Shown: positions 33,917 to 47,200 of the stretch, piece by piece | Layout: every line of letters starts with the position of its first letter | Position numbering within the stretch: position 1 is the first letter of the stretch | From: Gordionus sp. m RMFG-2023 | Taxonomy: Eukaryota > Nematomorpha > Gordioida > Chordodea > Parachordodidae | Direction: 5' to 3' | NCBI RefSeq assembly: GCF_954871325.1 | Contig: NC_088775.1 | Coordinates: forward strand, 23,413,561-23,477,560 | DNA length: 64,000 nt | The notes under the pieces: model-generated | What the model was told of the DNA's origin: nothing | Databases searched by the model: none | Seen by the model: the letters and a program-made list of their open reading frames with translations, nothing else | Made by a program: the position numbers and the translations under genes

Positions 33917-35870
33917 TTAGAGGTGGGCGCGGGCCGTGAAATTAGGCGTGAGTGTGAATAAATTTTAAATTCTGAGGCGTGTCTGGGAGTGACGGACTTC
34001 CCAAAATTTTCCGCGGGCGTGATCGGACGTGAACATAAATTTCCCCTGAATCACGGAAATTTTAATTTTTAAAATTGTTTTTTATAAGTATAAATTTGTA
34101 ATTTTATAATTATAAATTTCAATTATATAATAATATTATATATTTTCTGATTTAATTTAGTTCTTTTTTAAAAAAGAATAATTTATGAAAACTAAAAATC
34201 TTCCGCATTTTATAAACAACATCCGGTATCATTTTGTTAGTTCTATTTTTTTTTTATGTTTAAGTGTTTTTTATCGCGAGACTTTATGCTAAGTCAGTTA
34301 CATTTTATTTGTAAAGATCTTATCTTTAAATGCAACAGAAAGTGAAGGATTTTACAATCTAGGCCAAGAGATAAATGTTGGTGTTACATATGAATAACAA
34401 AATATAAAAGTTGTGAACCGGAAAACTCTCATGAATACTATAAGTCCAAAAATATACCATGAAATAAAATTTAAGATTAAAAGCATGATCATTGTCCATA
34501 ATCACTGATATTTGGACGAATGACTATAAAAATCTAAGTTTTTAACCATTATAGGACATATTATCATTAAGGATTTTAATTAAAAACATTTGTTTTGGCC
34601 ACAAGGGTAATGGATGAAAAAAACGTAAAAATTAAAGGTGCAGTCAATTCAATTTTAGGAGAATATACAGAAGTAGAAAATTACTTAAATAAATGTATAG
34701 TTGTGAGTGATAACGGAGCAAATCTTATAAGTGCATTCAAAGATGACGAAACGCTAGCATGTATATGTCATATACTAAATAATATTTGTTGTATATGCAA
34801 ATACATTTTGAGAAATTAGAATGTTAATTTTTGGAAGTTATTATTCATAAATAAACTGAAAACGAATATAATATTTTTTGGGGGGAATTATTTTTTGTAA
34901 ATGAACTTAAAAATTAACATAATATTATTTTATATATTTTCATATATTCAAATTAATTGTAAAACAATTATTATATATATCGCGTTAAAAAGTGAAATAA
35001 GATACATAATATTATTATTAAATTTTTTAAATATAATTTGGATTCTTTATCGAATAAAGTGATTTTCTATAGTCGTAAAGTTTTTTTTATTCTTTGTTAT
35101 ATTATATATTGTTTATCCTAATTTATTTAAATATATTTTATTCTTTCTTTATTTAGATTCCAATATAATAATAATTCTAATTAAGAGTTTTAGTTAACAT
35201 CGATAATAATTTAATCAACTCCTATACTAATTTCAACTCAAGCTTGCAGCCACCTGCAACAATATTATGCATTATATTTTTGACAATTGTTTAACTGAAA
35301 TAGCCTTAAATATAAATGGGGTAAATAAAAATAGTACAATATTACAATCTATAGCTAATAGCAAACTAAGCCACATCAACAAGATGTAATAGAAAATAAC
35401 GAGATGGAACTCTGTATGATACAGAGTTTCTTAAAATCATATTCTGAAATACAGGTGTACTTGTTTAGCAAGCAAGAATTAAATAGATTAGCCACAATTG
35501 ATATCAGCAGCATACGCGAGTTAGTTATATTTTTATCAATATTTAAAGAATGCTTGGATAATCTGAGAGCAGATTCTCGTCCCACAAAAAGTTTGTTGGA
35601 AACAAAAATTAATAAAATTTTGTTAACCTTCTGAACGTGATACAATAATAATCAAAACCTTAAAATACAGAACAAGATTTAATTTAAAATATTATTATGC
35701 AGCCACTATAGTAGGCTTAATTCTAGATCCGAATTTCAAAAGACTTAAGTTTTTAATAAAAGAAGAAAATGATATATATATAACAATCTTTAAAATGCTA
35801 AATGATATAAAATTAGATGATATGCATAAGTCGATGCCAACTACCATTTATAACTTTCCTAACTTATCCT
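33917..35870 (+). pseudogene. hAT transposase relic (element F)
   Basis: A GC-rich left end ('agaggtgggcgcgggccgtg', from 33921) opens onto + strand hAT pieces: 'IWTNDYKNLS' near 34510, then 34595-34819 with 'CIVVSDNGANLISAF' and 'ACICHILNNI' (catalytic core and insertion-domain residues). These are followed by 35404-35634, a helical middle part ending 'DSRPTKSLLETKINKIL', and 'LILDPNFKRLKFL' near 35715. The order fits a hAT transposase. Stops and shifts are frequent and AT-rich filler (34820-35250) separates the halves. The right terminus and target duplication were not found. Confidence 0.72.
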
Positions 35871-36179
35871 AGATACATAAAAACCCGTATATTCTAAATG
35901 ATCAATACCAACTATCACTTTCCTAATTCAATCTACACTCATAAAAGACCGTATATTTCTAGATGATTCTGATGAAGCATCAACATCACCGATGAAAACT
36001 GTGAGGATGAACTTAAAAGATTCATATAAGATAAATAACAAGACAATATTTTGAAGTTTTGGAAGCGATATCGGACATCGAAAAAGCTGGATCCTTCACA
36101 AGAAGACTACCAGACTAAGAAGGTATCAAGCTCAAATCGATATGTTCACCTACCGACTTCATCAATTCATAAATATTGA

Positions 36180-38640
36180 TTAAAAAATTCAGGTTATTAC
36201 ACCCAAGGAAATCTACAAGTTCGAACTTATTATTATTTAACGCAGCTAGACAAAGTAAAAATGAAAGTTACATCAATTGAGTAAGTAGATTATGCATTTT
36301 AAAAAATGAGTGTTTTCTAGATGATAGTAGAGTTATTGAAAAAATAAAAATTTCGTCAATTAGAAAAAATATTAGGCAGAAAATTACGTTAAAAGATAAC
36401 ATTACATTAGCAGAAGTTCTTACTTTAAGAGATGATTTTGAGGAGTTAGAATTAAAAGAAAATATCTAATTAAAGTATAGGTATTGTATTATTAACATTT
36501 GTTTTCAAATATGTTTTACCATTATTAAGAGATATAATATTCGTTGACCTTTATTTAATCTGGTCTAAATGTCTTTTTATAATTTTGTTTCTAGTATTCA
36601 TTTCATATAATAAATTCCCATCTTTACGCGTTACCGTATTTGTGTCCAAATGTTTTCCTTGAAAGTTTTATAACAAACTTTGTCACCCCTAACGTTATTT
36701 CTATTTGACGATATATTTCTATTAAATTCATTCACTTTATCTTCTTGTTTAAATCCCATCTGGTTCTTATAGTTCTGGAAAACATCGCTTGGTATCTTGT
36801 TGGTTTTTGCGTTTGGTGTGTTACGATAATTAAATAAGAACTTTTCTAATGCTATATCTAAGTCTATTTTATTTTTACTTTCCATATTCCTTTTCATGCT
36901 CATTATCATTGATCTTATCATTCGCTCACACTGACCATTGGACTGTTGGTGGTGAGGTGAGTATGTGTTCAATTCTTTGATCTTGGCAAAATTTCTTGAA
37001 TAAGCTACTAGTAAAGTTAGTTCCATAATCACTGACTATTTTTTCAGGTATACCAAATAAGCTGATTATTTTCATCAATTCTTTAATTGTTAATTCAGTT
37101 GTTATGTTTCTCATTCTTCTAATAATAGGGAATTTGCTAAATGCGTCAACACATTCCAAAAAATTGCTATCTTCAAATTGCGCAAAGTCTATGTGCACGC
37201 GTTAGAATATTTTTGTTATTGTTTCCCATGGGTTTTGTATATTATGAGGATTGTCTGCATATTTATTACATGCATCACAATTTTTTACCTCCCGATCTAT
37301 TTCTGCATTTAAACCAGGCCACCACGAATAATCTCTCGCAATGATTTCGTTTTCCATTACCTAGATGTCCTTTATGCAACTCTTGCAACATCTCTTTTCT
37401 CATATTTTATGGTATTATAATCCTATTTTCTTTTAAAAGACAATCTTTAATTAGTTCTAACTCCATATTTTTATATGTTTTATCTTTATCTGTTCATGAT
37501 TCTTTATATTGTTAATTACTTCCATTAATTCTTTATCAATACTAGTTTCTTTAACTATTCTATTAAAAATTATCGGTATGTCCCAAAATTTGTCATCAAT
37601 TATTTCACCATATCTTTTGTACCATCTCTTCTGTATTCGTTTGTGGTATTAATTATTGTATAGTATTATCATAATCTTCCTCAATAAGATTCACAAATTT
37701 ATCTAAAATAATTCTAAAAACTGTTATTCAGCTCCTTCCCAAAAGTGTAATCTTGTCACTTTGGACCACATAAGCATTTAAGATTTGTGTTTTGTCCTCG
37801 AATGCCTTGACTTGGACAGTACCTAATACTTTTATCATTTTTCCATCGTATCCAGTTAATGTTGTATCTGATTTATCTAAGATTTTTTATTCCAATCTTT
37901 CTTGCAATATGTATCGGCAGGATTCTGAATCTAGAACTGGTACCTATTTGCATCAGTATTGGCACGTCATTCAAATATACTGTAACTTTATATGCATCAT
38001 TAGCTATGTATCATTATCGGCATCCATATTGTTTATGTCCAAATTAAATAAATTATATTGTTTTTTCTCGAATTTATCATTACCATCTTCTTTTATCTCT
38101 TCTATATTTACAGTGTTTACTTTGTTTGTGTATCGTGATTGATTATTATCTTAGTTATGATATCTACAATTGCATACTTGATTTCTTCCTTGATTTCCAA
38201 TATTATGATTATTGTTATGTCTTTGAATAAATCTTGAATTTTTATAATGTCTGTTATATCTGTAATTTTAATCATTATTAAATCTATGGTTATTATAGTT
38301 ATTGTTATTATAACTAGTTCTATTATCAAATCTTGAAAAATTATTGTGTGAACCTGAGTAGCGTGCCCTGACGTTGTTGTAATAACTCGAATTATAGTTC
38401 TGATATCTAGGGTTGTAACTATTTCCTTGATATTTTTCTTTGAAAGTCATGGCCTCTTGTTTTCATCGTTGTCTGTTATCGTAATTAGATTGTAAATTTT
38501 GTCTTTCGTCATGGTCAGCATATCTCAGCCTCTGTTTGTTTTCCTATGTTTTCCTACCTCTTTGCCTTTCTAAATGTTTCACGGTTGTTTCATTTTCTGT
38601 TTTTTCGTTTAAAGAAATATTGTCAATGATAACATTAAAA
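36180..38640 (-). mobile_element. Ty3/gypsy fossil B, rearranged
   Basis: On the - strand are an Asn/Tyr/Arg-rich gag tail (38.1-38.5 kb), protease-like sequence (about 37.8-38.1 kb), and integrase (about 36.6-37.4 kb, zinc-binding part then core with 'FGIPEKIVSDYGTNF' and 'QSNGQCERM'). On the + strand at 36.2-36.47 kb lies a gag body segment like that of fossil A ('LDDSRVIEKIKISS'). Strand switching shows rearrangement. No RT or RNase H segment and no LTR pair was recognised. It is heavily broken, well over ten breaks, and older than fossil A. Confidence 0.75.
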
Positions 38641-39479
38641 ATTGAAATTATGATTGCCAAAGATAATTTTTCAATTTCTTATTCAGAAATATAATAAAAG
38701 GCAGGAAAAATATCTAGGTTCAGTTCTCTAAAACAATATTGCTCCATAGTTTTATTCTATATATATATTTATTTAAAATACATATTTATTTAAACAAAGT
38801 TTTTTATAACTATTTTATTCTTTTAATCTATAACAATTTGAAGTTTAACCAATAACATACTAAAATAAGAAATAGAAGATATTGTTTGAACCAAATATAA
38901 TTAAACCAATACCAATATTTTGTTAATCTTGAGTTTTTAATGTTGGTTCCCAGCCATAATTTAATTGCTTATATTTTAATGTCATGATTAAGCTTCAAAA
39001 ATATCATGAATGAATACTTCTTTTCTTTTATAATACCCATGAATTAATATTCTATTATTAATGTTTAAAATAATAATATATCAATTCATCTTTTTACCTT
39101 CATAGTTTGAACTGCTGGACATTGAGGTTGAAATGAAATATTTGCGTTGGGACATAATTAACATTTACAAAGTGTAGCCTCAAATTGGGGCCAGGGAAGG
39201 GTTAAATCATCTTCATCTGAAGAAGTAAGTACTATGAACATAATATTCTCAAAATAAATTATAAAATAGAATAATGATATTATTATTAACATTTACTTTG
39301 AATTTTGATTGAATATTAATTAGATTAACATTCGACTGAAAATTTAACAACGAGAATTTAAAATAAAGATAAAGGAATGGTGGATGATATGAATTAAAAA
39401 CTCGGCTTAAATTATTTATATTAAACAATAAATAAAGATAATTTTATTCTACAATAAAATATGTTTTTCTTTTTTAAAT
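38641..39479. other. AT-rich spacer, possible transposon interior
   Basis: No gene is established. A short - strand open stretch starting near 39150 ('MSQRKYFISTSMSSSS') could be the start of a transposase belonging to the terminal repeat just to the right, but no family motif supports this. Confidence 0.3.
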
Positions 39480-39636
39480 ATTTTTTAAGAAAAAATTTTA
39501 AATATCCAGTAACGTTTTGCGTTACCGTTACTCAAAAAAAAAGAAACGCGCCCTCTAAAAAAGGTAACGAATGGCATTCCTTTTCTTTAAAAAAGGTAAC
39601 GACGTTACATTTTTGACCTTACTTTACAGCACTATA
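39480..39636 (-). mobile_element. hAT-like terminal segment next to ELAC2
   Basis: The right end reads 'cttactttacagcacta', the complement of a 'TAGTGCTGTAAAG' terminus seen in hAT elements. The subterminal zone repeats GGTAACG/CGTTACC boxes. The partner end was not found. Its edge is about 60 bp before the first ATG of the ELAC2 frame. Confidence 0.5.
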
Positions 39637-39693
39637 TATAACTATTTTATTTGCACCATAAATGGGGGCACATGGGTGCGGCTACCAATGTGA

Positions 39694-41257
39694 ATGAATT
39701 TTTCGAAAAATTATCAAATAATTTTTAAAATTAGAGTCGTTTCCTCAAAAATAGGCACTAGATATATATCTAATATATTAGGTGAAATGAAAACTACTAC
39801 TAAAAAAAAATTCAAATCTAATTCAGTTGATAATGTAGCATTGATTCCAACTTTAGCCTATTTTCAAGTTATAGGAAATGGTTCTAGAGGTTCTCCTAAA
39901 AGTATACATCTATTTACTAATTCCTACAGGTATTAAATAGTGAATCAATTTTTTATGATATTTGATTAAGATATCTATTTAATATTGGTGAAGGAGCTCA
40001 AAGATTAATTATTGAACATAAATGCAAATTGTCAAAATTATCAGGAATATTTATAACCCACTCTTCTTGGGATAACATGGGAGGATTACCTGGAATTTTA
40101 CTGTGTTTGAGAGATATAGGCATTAATAAAGTTGTATTGCATGGTCCTCCCAAAGTTGAAAATCTTTTTATCATGACAAAAGGATTTATGGAAACTACAA
40201 ATATAGAAATCGGTATCTAAAAACAATAATATTACAATCTTTAAATATTGCAGAGAAATATGATTATCACAAACATTATTATGATGATGGATGCCTAAAA
40301 ATTGAATACATTCCAATATTTAATGATAATCCTAATTCTCTTATAAAAACTATTGATTATTCTTCATCTGACAATTCACAATCAGAGACTGAAATATCCA
40401 GTGGTAATTATAATACTATTAAGTATTTATTTTGCATTTTCTAAAATGATAATCCACAAAATGAATATATTATTTATCACTACTCTTTATTTTAGAAATG
40501 AAGTCAAATGCCCCTAAGAGAATGTCCACCAAACCCACTGACAGAGACACTGTCATAGCTTACATTGGGCAAGTAATAATATTTTTATCATACATGCTAT
40601 TAATATATAAAATATATCGATATTCTATCTTGAAACTTTTTTATGATATTATTTTATAAAATAGCAGTGATGGAGGGATTTAAAATTTCTTTTAACCAAT
40701 AGTCAAAAATGATTATTAACCCTCAGAAATTAAATAAAAAATATTAAAAGTTGTTATGGAAACTATCTCACCTCATGACTTTTTAAATATATTCTTTTTA
40801 TCACATAATAAATAGAGAACACTAAAAAAATATTAGTGATAAATTATATTATATACTCCTTTTTTTATAAACTTTACATATAATGATGATTTTATATCAT
40901 TTTTGGAATATCTAATTGTTATTGGATGATGATGATATTTTATCAAAATTCCTGTTATCATAAAAAAAAATGTAACGATATATCTCTGTACTTTACTTTA
41001 TTGTATACCAAATATATATATATAAATTAAATAATATAATTTGAAGCTTCATACCAAGCCAGGAATGTTAGATATTGTCAAGTGTTTGAAATGCAAAGTT
41101 CCTGCCAACAGTTATTTATTGGGTAATTTGAAAAATGGTTTGGATGTCGTATTGGAAGATGGAACCATTGTAAATCACATTAAATCTTATTTATCTTCGA
41201 TTACAAAAAAGAATGAGGGCAAATTAAATAATACAATTTGTACCAGAGACTCTGACT
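39694..41257 (+). CDS. ELAC2: ELAC2 exons 1-5 (N-terminal half)
   Basis: Exon 1 ends in 'TNSYR' and resumes after a 41-bp intron (39930-39970) as 'YLFNIGEGAQRLIIEHK'. Exon 2 carries 'LSGIFITHSSWDNMGGLPG' and 'VVLHGPPKVENLF'. A second 41-bp intron (40213-40253) leads to exon 3, 'EYIPIFNDNPNS', ending in an acidic Ser-rich linker. A 92-bp intron precedes exon 4, which ends 'DTVIAYIGQ'; a 474-bp intron separates it from exon 5, 'LHTKPGMLDIVKCLKCKVPA'. The chosen start gives a basic 31-residue leader ('MNFSKNYQIIFKIRVV') before a second Met at 39787. A mitochondrial/nuclear pair of starts is known in animal ELAC2 and is plausible here, but an upstream exon cannot be excluded. The exon 5 donor (41258) is inferred from phase. 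Confidence 0.9.
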
Positions 41258-44200
41258 TTGTATATGATAGATTGTACTGTTAAAACTTTCATATATTATG
41301 TTAATCACTACCAATCTTATAAAGAAAAGTAGGTTCTTTTTTTGCCATCCATTGTAAAATGAAAATTATAAGTTTAAAAATAAATAAATAGTGCATTTTA
41401 TTAAATTACTTTTTAATAAGTACACGATCACCATTCCTTTATTAAAGTATATTGGCCAATATGGTTTCTGCTGCCAGCACTTATTTTTATAAAAAGGATC
41501 TGTATTTAAATACTATATTAGAGGTATCTATATCTGTTTTTAGATGTACATTTTGATAAACTTTTATTTAACACATTTTTATATTAAAAATGAAAATATT
41601 AGAATGCAAAATTTATTCCATTTTCTATGAGCATAAATATATAAAAAAATACAGGGTTTTGGACCCGTCAAAATTTTCTACTGAGTTCAGTCCAGCCCTG
41701 GGTTCATTCGAAATTTTAAAAAGTTGGGCAGGTTCAATAGGCCAAACCCAGGTCCCGGTTTGGTCCAGATTCATAATTTTTTAAGAAAATATATCAATAT
41801 TATATAAGAAAAATATATTTTAACAAAATTTTATTCATTTCATTTTTTTTAAAAAAACCTTTAAAAAAAATTATCTAAATCTTAACAGAATTAAGGGTTA
41901 ATTTAAATTTTGAAAATTGGTTCTCATTAAAATATCTTAAGTGTCTTCTTACAGTCGTGCTCGATTATCAGATAGTATAAACTTTAGACGGAAAAGGCAT
42001 CTTTTAACACTCACCTAAATATAAAATACTAATAAATGTTGGATTATTATAGTATACATATCAGTTATGACTTATTTTTATTACAGTAATTCAAGATTTT
42101 TATCTAATATTTTTATCAGGGACGGGAACCCAAACCCTGAACCCTCGATATTTCGCTGAACCCAAACCCTTTTTTAAAATTTAGGGTTCAGGGTTCAAAC
42201 CTATTTTTTTAATTTTTTAAAAATTTATATTTTTTATTTAAAACTTTCATTTTCCTTTTTTAAAATTATGTTAAAAAAGATATAAAAAAACATGTAATTT
42301 ACGATTTATATTTATAAAAGATTTCCAGAGTTCATATTTAAAAAAAATTTTTTTTTTATATTTAAGAGTCGGCCATTTTTCGTAAAAAATTTTAAATCAA
42401 TTAAAATAAATTAAAAAAAAAATGATAATTATTTTAACTAATTTTAATAAGTCATTATTTTCGGGTTCAGAGATTTTTCACTGAACCCAAACCCGAACCC
42501 ATTTTTTTAGAAGGAAGGTTCCCGTCCCTGATTTGTATATCCATACAGAGTTCCTATACTTTTTTCAACAAGTGTTTGACATAATTGATATCTACTTTGT
42601 TGTTTTTCTTTGGTTCCTAAATTTTTTTATTCATCATCATTTGTAGATGAATCAGATGCACTAACTGGATAAATATTATCAACGTTCAAAAGAGTAAATC
42701 TATTCACAAAATAATTAAATACCGTTATCTTTTCATCATCTATCCAGATTATTGAAAATTTTGGGTCCAGAAGAAGTACAAAGTATAAAACTTCATTAAA
42801 TTTATAGCCCTTAAACAAAATAAGTGGATTACTTTAAAATGGCTAGAATGCGTTCCAAGTCGAGACAGCATTTAATCCATTAACAATATAAGTCAGGTAG
42901 GGTCAATTGTTCTGTTTGAAATGATTTAGTGGCGATTTCTATTACATTTAAAATTGTAATAATAATAAGTATATCATCCCATTTGTTTGTAATAGCCTAA
43001 AATTTTTATGCATGCTCCAGGAAAATCGAGATAATTAATTTATTTAAGGAATTAAATTATTCATAAGGTATAAAAAAAGATTCCTGAACGCGATTCTGGA
43101 CTCGGGTTTAGAAAAAATGGGTTCGGGTCTAGGTTCATAATTCTAAATATTTCCGGGTTTAGTTTGGGTAGAGCACTGGGTTCGGGTTTGGTCCAGAACC
43201 CTGGAAAAATATGTCAATATTTATTTTTTCCCCATTTAAATCTATAGATATCAGTTCAAGATTATGAAGGATATTTTTAAGGAATAGAAATCCTTGCTTA
43301 GGATGCCCATTAATTATTAAAAAAACAATACCATTTAAGATTATTTTAAGGAAATAAATTTATTTCGAATTTTTTAAAATAATTTTATAAATTCTCCCCT
43401 GACTTTTAATGAATAAATTACAAGTTCAATGTAAACATTTTTTTATAAATGCTTGCTTTAAAGGAGAATTTGCTCGAAAGAATTATAAAATAGGAGTATT
43501 GACATTTTTTTTATTATTATCTCGTTTACATATTTTGTGCTCTAAATAAGAGACGGCGAACCCTGTATGTAAATATGATAAAATTGTATCTGCATTCAGA
43601 TAAACTTTAAAAATATGTCTGTATCAAGATACCTATAAAAAATATCTTTTAAAAATTCCTGAAATTATACACTCACTAGATTATTTTTCAATCAATAAAA
43701 TTATTCAATTTGAAAAAACACTCTTTAAGACCGAAAATATTTTGAAAAATGGGAAATGGGTTCTATCCAGCCAAATCGAATAAGACCTGGTCGGTCTTGG
43801 CTTCAGCCTAGGTCCAGTTTAAATATAAATTATTAGTAAATTAGATTGTTTAAACTATCGATCAAATAGAACGTTGTTTTTTATTTTTTGTAAATTTTTT
43901 TATATTATTTCTAAAAGTTTTAAAAAATCTGAAAAACGCGGTAATCAAGTTAACAGTTATTTCTTAATACCATAGACGTAAAAACAAAAATCAATTTTGG
44001 AAGTAACCTAATATTTTTTATTTTTATAAAAAATCAATCATAAATTACTAAAATTCTTGACCCAGTATGAACATAAATTCAAAAGAAAAATCAGCTGAAT
44101 ATTCATATATTTAAATATTTTCAGGTCCAGTTTGAGTAGAGACTTGTGTAAAAAGAGTCCCCGGTTCAGGTTAGGTCCAGGACACTGGTTTTTTTTAAAA

Positions 44201-47200
44201 ATTTTCTCTTGATTAAATTTCCAGTATATTAAAATGTCAGAAATTTCTAAAATATATAAAATAATGCATGTAAGACAATGCATGGTAGTATCAATCCATA
44301 AGTACATTAATAATCATAAAGAAAACTTTGAACGGAATGAAAAAAATCCCAGTCTAATAAATATCCAAATTTATAAAAACATCTATGTCTTTAAAATGGT
44401 AAAAATTTATTTACAAATTACGATTAAATTTCAATCGATGATTAAACATGGCATAGTTTATATTTAATCATATCACAACTAATAAATAAATAGCTAAAGT
44501 CATCAAACATAATAGACACGCTAACTTACATCACCAGTGTTAAAGAAATTATAAGTTATTCTTTGGTTTGGTTCTTTCTTGGTCTTATCATTTGTAACCA
44601 GTTGTAATAAGTGAAGAAAACAAATAATTAAATCCACTAAAAGGAAAATATAAGCTTTTAATAATAAAGAACTTTTTTTACTATTAGATAAATAATTGAT
44701 TTACACATGATTCATAAATACCAAATTTATTTGTTTTATATTACAGGTAAAATCTGCTGACGTTAAAGGAATAGATCAACCAGGTTTCAAATTCGCTATC
44801 GTTGACTGCCCTTCCAGGGATTACTTAAACAACCTTGTAAGTAACGCATCTTTCATCGAGTACCATCGGGACGATGATCAAGCGATCATTTCTAATCAAA
44901 ATGGTGTAAATTTTTATTTTCGTTTTTAAAATAATTTTGTTTTAGAATAAATATATTTTATAAAGGTAAGGTAAAAATAAATAGGGTACACGATTATCAT
45001 TATTTTTATTATAGAATAGTGGGCACAAGAACATCAGTGTTGCATATCGTAGATTCATGCAAAACCCAAATGACGTTTTTTATACTGTTAGATTTGAAAT
45101 CTTTTTTATTAAAAACATTTTTTTTATCATATTGTGGCACATTGAAGCACTTCCAAAAACGTCTCTATTTCAATAAAATATATTCATTTTTGTATATATG
45201 GTAATTCAGCAATTTGTATAATTTTCATTTTTGAGATATTTCGATAACTGATTTTATTATCCTTGTCAAATCATTCATGAAAAAATTATTAAGAGCCATA
45301 CACATAAGATATAAAATATTTATTAGAAACATATTTTTTATCAAATCATTTTTTTCAAAAATGTTTTTTGTCTCTCCTGAACAATTTTAAAAGATCTTTT
45401 CTGAGGTTTTGCAATGTGACCAACGATATGCCCACCATATTTAAAATTTTAATTTACCCATCTTTAAAAAATCCATTTTTGATCCTGCTAGCTTTTTGAG
45501 TGGCCTTGGGTATCTTATTCACCTTCAGAAAACGGGTATACCTAGAGATCTGCAAGAGTAGGCCCGGCTTGAACCCAGCCCCGGGTCTATTTTTTAGTAA
45601 AAGTTCGGGCAGTATCGGGTCTAATATATATTTTTTTTAAAATCCTGGTCGGTTTGGGCCTTGATTTTTTTAAAATATATCTAAATCTATTATTATATCA
45701 AAAAGGGCACCAATATTTTTTATTTAAAATATAAATATTTAATTTTATTTATAGAAACTAAACGCCATATAACATTTATCTTTTATTTTAAGCATAATTT
45801 GATTCAACTTTTAAATTTTTTCAAAAACTTATATATCTTTTATTTTGGGTATGATAATTTAAAAAAAAATTAATTTCTATATTTAATTCGGGCCAGGTGG
45901 ACAAATAAAAAAAATAAGGTTCGGGCCGACAATGCTTTTTTTAAAAATGTCGGGCCAGACCGAGCTTGAAAAATTAGACCTGATGCAGATCACTATAAAC
46001 CCTACATATTATTCAAAATATGCCGGTAAAATATTTTATTTCTTGTACTTGCAGTATTTCTATTTATTGATTTTTTTATATTTATTTTTATAGTGACTTG
46101 TTTTAAATTTCCTAAAAACTAAATTAAAACATTTCAAATATTGTTAAATAAATATTCCAAAGACCAAATTATAATAATTTTTTTAATTTATCCTTTAAAG
46201 CGTAACAATATGGTTTCTTTTAGAAAATATTTTGCATACATTTTATATAATTTTCTTTATTTCTTTTGATAAAAACCTCTTAGCCAAAAATTGTATTTAA
46301 GTTTTATAATTTTGCCAAATAACTTTATTGTTTCCTTATTCAAATTGAATATTTTAACATTTGGTATCTTATTATTTTACCTTAACTTATATTATATTTC
46401 ATTAGGGATTTACCGATATTTTTTATCAAATCGGATCGGCCCGATATTTCACCCATTTTAAAATATCGGTTATGTGCCAATATTATAAAATTTTCCGATC
46501 CGATATAAAAGGGCGTCTTTAACAAAAATAAAATGTTATAAAATTTTAAAAAAAAGTTGTCTAAAATCATTTATTTTTATAAATAAAATCGAAATCCGTT
46601 TTTATATATATTCTTTTAATAATAATAATTAATTAATAAACATTCTGCCATTATTTTTTTGCGCATTCTGTTTATAAAAGTGTGCGATAATCTCTTCAGA
46701 ATCTGTTTTTAGTGAAGCTGGTGATATTGACAGTTCCATCGCTGCAGGCTGACCTCTGGTAAATTGGAAATTTTGGTATTTCTAAGAAGAAATTTTCGAT
46801 ATACTAATGTTAAATATTATTTTAAATATTTATTTCAAATTTCATAATATATTTGTTTATTACTTATTATATATATAGCTTATTACTTATTATATAAAAG
46901 TGATTTAACAATAAAAATATTTTATATACTTTTAAAATTGCAATTGAATTGAATATAAACTATAAACTATTGTTAAATGACTCGTTTTGGGCCGATTTTT
47001 AAAAACGGCTAACTCAATATTTTAGTCAGAAAAAATATTGCCTGAGCTTCGAAATTTCGATAATATATGTCTAGATCATTGTTCCTTCTATGAACAAAAT
47101 CTTCAGGCTTACGTAATATACACGGAAGTGCTGCCAAAAATTTTGCAAATATAATGATATTTATCAAAAATTGTAGGAAGTGCTGCCCAAATATTTTTAA

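Noticed and set aside
37792-38142. 116-codon + strand frame
   Set aside because: It is opposite the protease-like part of gypsy B, with no independent support.
44038-44307. 89-codon - strand frame in ELAC2 intron 5
   Set aside because: It overlaps a degenerate transposon end and has no recognisable domain.
45019-45204. 61-codon frame 'MGTRTSVLHIVDSC...' as the ELAC2 exon 7 reading
   Set aside because: The alternative frame from 45015 ('HKNISVAYRRFMQ') keeps phase with exon 6 and resembles the family better; neither is certain.
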